A program made the translations under genes and the position numbers. Of a DNA stretch of 10,434 bases, positions 8,624 through 10,434 are shown piece after piece (within the stretch, counting starts at the first letter, position 1; each line of letters opens with the position of its first letter). Where the stretch lies: positions 1 through 10,434 of the forward strand of contig LJUF01000115.1 of assembly GCA_001303665.1 (NCBI GenBank), in the 5' to 3' direction. Source of the DNA: Phycisphaerae bacterium SM23_33. GTDB taxonomy: Bacteria > Planctomycetota > Phycisphaerae > SM23-33. The notes under the pieces are model-generated. The model was not told where the DNA came from and made no database searches. It saw nothing but the letters and a program-made list of their open reading frames with translations.

Positions 8624-10434
8624 ATGCCTTTTGCGAACCCGGGATTGTTTGCCATGGGGGCGGCCGCCGCCAGCGTCCCCATCATCATCCACCTGCTCAA
8701 CCGCCGGCGGTACAAGATCATTGACTGGGCGGCCATGCGATTCCTGCGCGAGTCGGTCCGCCGCAACCGCCGCCGCATCCAACTGGAAGAGCTCATCCTG
8801 CTGGCGCTGCGTTGCCTGGCCATCTTCCTGCTGGCCGTCGCCGTCGGCCGCTTCGTGGGCTGCGCCCCCGCCCCCATGTCCGTCGTCGCCGCCCGCGCCC
8901 AGATGACCCACGTGTTCGTCCTGGACGACAGCGTCTCCATGGGCCAGAAACTGGCCAACACCACCTCCTTCAACAAGGCCGCCAACGACCTCGCCGAGAT
9001 GCTGCGGCAGGTCTCCTCCGCCGACCGGGTGGCCGTGCTGCTGACCAGCCGGCCCAGGCGGGCCGAGGCCTTTGTGGACCTGGGCACCCTGTCCGACCCG
9101 GAAGGGCTGGGCGACCGGCTGAAGGCGCTGAAGCCCTCCGACGCCCGGGGCGAGCTGGACCGCACGCTGGAAACGGCCAGAGAGCTTTTCCAGCTCGTGC
9201 CCGGCAAGACGGCAAAACGACTCTACCTTCAGCGATTTCCGCCGGGCCGACTACGCCGGCCCCGACTTCAGCGAGCGGGTCCGCGCCGAGCTGAGGGCGC
9301 TGCGCGACGGGAACGTCGGCGTGGTGCTGCTGAATTACGGTTCGGCTCCCGCCTCGAACCTGACCGTCGAGGAGATCGTCGCCCTGAACAAGCTCACCCT
9401 GGCCTCCCAGCCCGTTCATGTGCAGGCCCGGGTGCGGAACAACGGCCCCTCGCCGGCGGAGAACGTGGCGGTGGGGTTCGTCATCCGCGACGCCGGCGGG
9501 CTGGAGGCCCGGCTGCCGGCCAAGACCATTCGCTCCATCGAGCCGGGCGAGTCGCAATTGGTCCAGATCAGCTCCGACCTGCCCGAGGCGGGCGCCGCCG
9601 CCGTCGAGGTTCACCTGCCCGGCGACAGCCTCACCGGCGACAACATCGGCTTCCTGGCCGTGGAGGTTCGCGAGGCCCGGCGGGTGCTGGTGGTGGACGG
9701 GGACCAGGAAAGGCCCGACCCGACCCTGTGGGAGTCCTATTACCTGGTGATGGCCCTGGACCCCCTGGGCGACCACGGCTACGGCAATGAGGTCAAGGCG
9801 GTCTCCGTGAATCGGCTGGCGGAGGAGAATTTCGCCAACTACGAACTGGTGATCCTGGCCAACGTGGGCGATTTCCCGCTTACCCCTGACGCCGCCGGCA
9901 TGATGGGCTACGGCCAGTTGAAGACCCTGGAGCAGTACGTCGCCTCCGGCGGCGGGCTGGCCATCTTCACCGGAAACCGGCTCAACCTGAGCTTCTACAA
10001 CGGCCCGTTCTACAACCAGGGCGAGGGGCTGTGCCCGCTGCGGCTGAATCCCCCGGTGGAGGACGCCCGGAACCGCATCCAGTTCGTGCGATTGCAGCGG
10101 GAGGGCATCTCCACCGACCAGGTCATGCAGGTCTTCCAGGGAAACCGCTCCCAGTTCACCCGCTTCGTCCGCTTCTACGGCTACACCCCGGCCGAGCCCG
10201 CCCCGCCCGTGGCCAGTCCCAAGCTCGGCCCGGTCCGGGTGCTGGCCCGCTTTGACAACAAGCAGACCACCCCCCAGTACAGCCCGGCCGTGGTGGCAAG
10301 GAAGTACGGGCGCGGCTCGATCATGATGATCTGCACGACGGCCGACATCGAATGGACCGACTGGCCCAAGGACCTGACCTTCCTGCCGTTTGTCAATGAC
10401 ATGGCGGAGTACCTTTCCCGGCCGGTGGCAGCCG
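8624..10434 (+). CDS. BatA-type vWA membrane protein, frameshifted, right end outside window
   Basis: ATG 8624 has GAGGA (8613-8617) at 6 bases and lies 31 bases after the DUF58 stop. Residues 3-25 (FANPGLFAMGAAAASVPIIIHLL) and 57-79 are two membrane helices flanking the basic NRRRYKIIDWAAMRFL and RRNRRRIQLEE segment: the N-terminal domain of aerotolerance regulator (BatA)-type proteins. A vWA domain follows, with MIDAS D101-S103-S105 in VFVLDDSVSM. At about residue 202 the sense passes from this frame to the +1 frame (near 9227-9231). The first frame then turns into an arginine/proline-rich peptide ending at 9790, whereas the +1 frame stays open with family-like sequence to the window end. 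Joined, the product has at least about 600 residues; relatives are generally longer, with a further C-terminal part. It is presumably the membrane partner of the MoxR/DUF58 pair. Whether the shift is an assembly error, a mutation that makes this a pseudogene, or recoding cannot be decided here; a sequence error or recent mutation is most likely. Confidence 0.85.
9211..9240 (+). other. Frameshift site in the BatA-like gene
   Basis: Upstream frame: ...GKTAKRLYL, with CTT at 9227-9229. Downstream frame: SDFRRADYAGPDF, with AGC at 9231-9233. Skipping one base after CTT gives KRLYLSDFRRADY, which restores the hydrophobic strand followed by SDF expected in the vWA fold. One extra base is therefore enough to explain the break. 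An AAAA run at 9214-9217 is the only homopolymer of 4 nearby; shifting there would give a polar TANDSTFSDF strand, which fits the fold less well. Confidence 0.8.
9231..10434 (+). other. C-terminal coding part of the BatA-like protein in the +1 frame
   Basis: 401 open codons without a stop, starting SDFRRADYAGPDF and truncated by the window edge. After the end of the vWA domain (VGVVLLNYGSAPASNLTVEEI) comes a CARDB-like, Ig-type extracellular domain at about 9415-9670: VQARVRNNGPSPAENVAV, SIEPGES and the D-x-L-x-x-DN motif GDSLTGDN. From about 9680 a class I glutamine amidotransferase-like fold begins with RRVLVVDGDQ, continues through YELVILANV and reaches VASGGGLAIFTGN, where catalytic amidotransferases carry a nucleophilic cysteine in a G-x-C-x-G turn. 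That cysteine is absent, so the domain is probably a non-enzymatic binding domain. This layout is what BatA-like proteins of planctomycetes usually carry, which confirms that both frames are one gene. Confidence 0.85.

Noticed and set aside
7669..9207. Minus-strand frame (512 codons) opposite the DUF58 and BatA-like genes
   Set aside because: Antisense to intact DUF58 and vWA motifs, with no recognisable domain.
9233..9790. Continuation of the BatA-like frame past the frameshift to the stop at 9790
   Set aside because: It becomes R/P/G-rich nonsense while the +1 frame carries family-like sequence, so it is not taken as a real C terminus.

Overview
High-GC window (third codon positions almost all G/C) carrying the 5' part of one minus-strand gene and a five-gene plus-strand operon that runs off the right edge. 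The gene set is an exported TPR/PQQ-type propeller giant, an exported squalene-cyclase-like toroid protein, a MoxR ATPase with an N-terminal zinc ribbon, a DUF58 protein and a BatA-like vWA membrane protein. Together with the sequence style, this points to Planctomycetota (Phycisphaerae or a relative). That assignment is inference from gene content; there is no rRNA or marker gene here.

Layout. 1-359 (minus): N-terminal 119 residues of a family 2 glycosyltransferase, cut by the left edge. 360-593: divergent intergenic region with a fairly good promoter candidate for the glycosyltransferase (apparently leaderless) and a weaker one for the operon. 594-5204 (plus): 1536-residue exported protein, TPR - PQQ-type propeller - TPR - PQQ-type propeller. 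5201-6343: exported prenyltransferase/squalene-oxidase-repeat protein, overlapping the previous gene by 4 bases. 6395-7603: zinc ribbon-MoxR AAA+ ATPase. 7654-8592: DUF58/vWA protein. 8624-10434: BatA-type protein (two membrane helices, vWA, CARDB-like, class I amidotransferase-like fold), interrupted by a +1 frameshift near 9227-9231 and unfinished at the right edge.

How the genes may work together. MoxR, DUF58 and a BatA-like membrane vWA protein form a recurrent bacterial module thought to be a chaperone or assembly system for envelope complexes. Here it is joined to two predicted exported, probably non-catalytic repeat proteins translated in a coupled way. The simplest reading is that the cytoplasmic ATPase and the membrane vWA protein act on, or are regulated with, an envelope process involving these two proteins. 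The operon makeup is seen in the sequence; the functional link is inference.

The most useful points for a second look are the frameshift in the BatA-like gene, the duplicated TPR-propeller architecture with a start codon that needs moving to GTG 594, the zinc ribbon on MoxR, the leaderless promoter candidate, a possible 31-codon leader ORF ending on the operon's first start codon, and a GC hairpin between moxR and the DUF58 gene.
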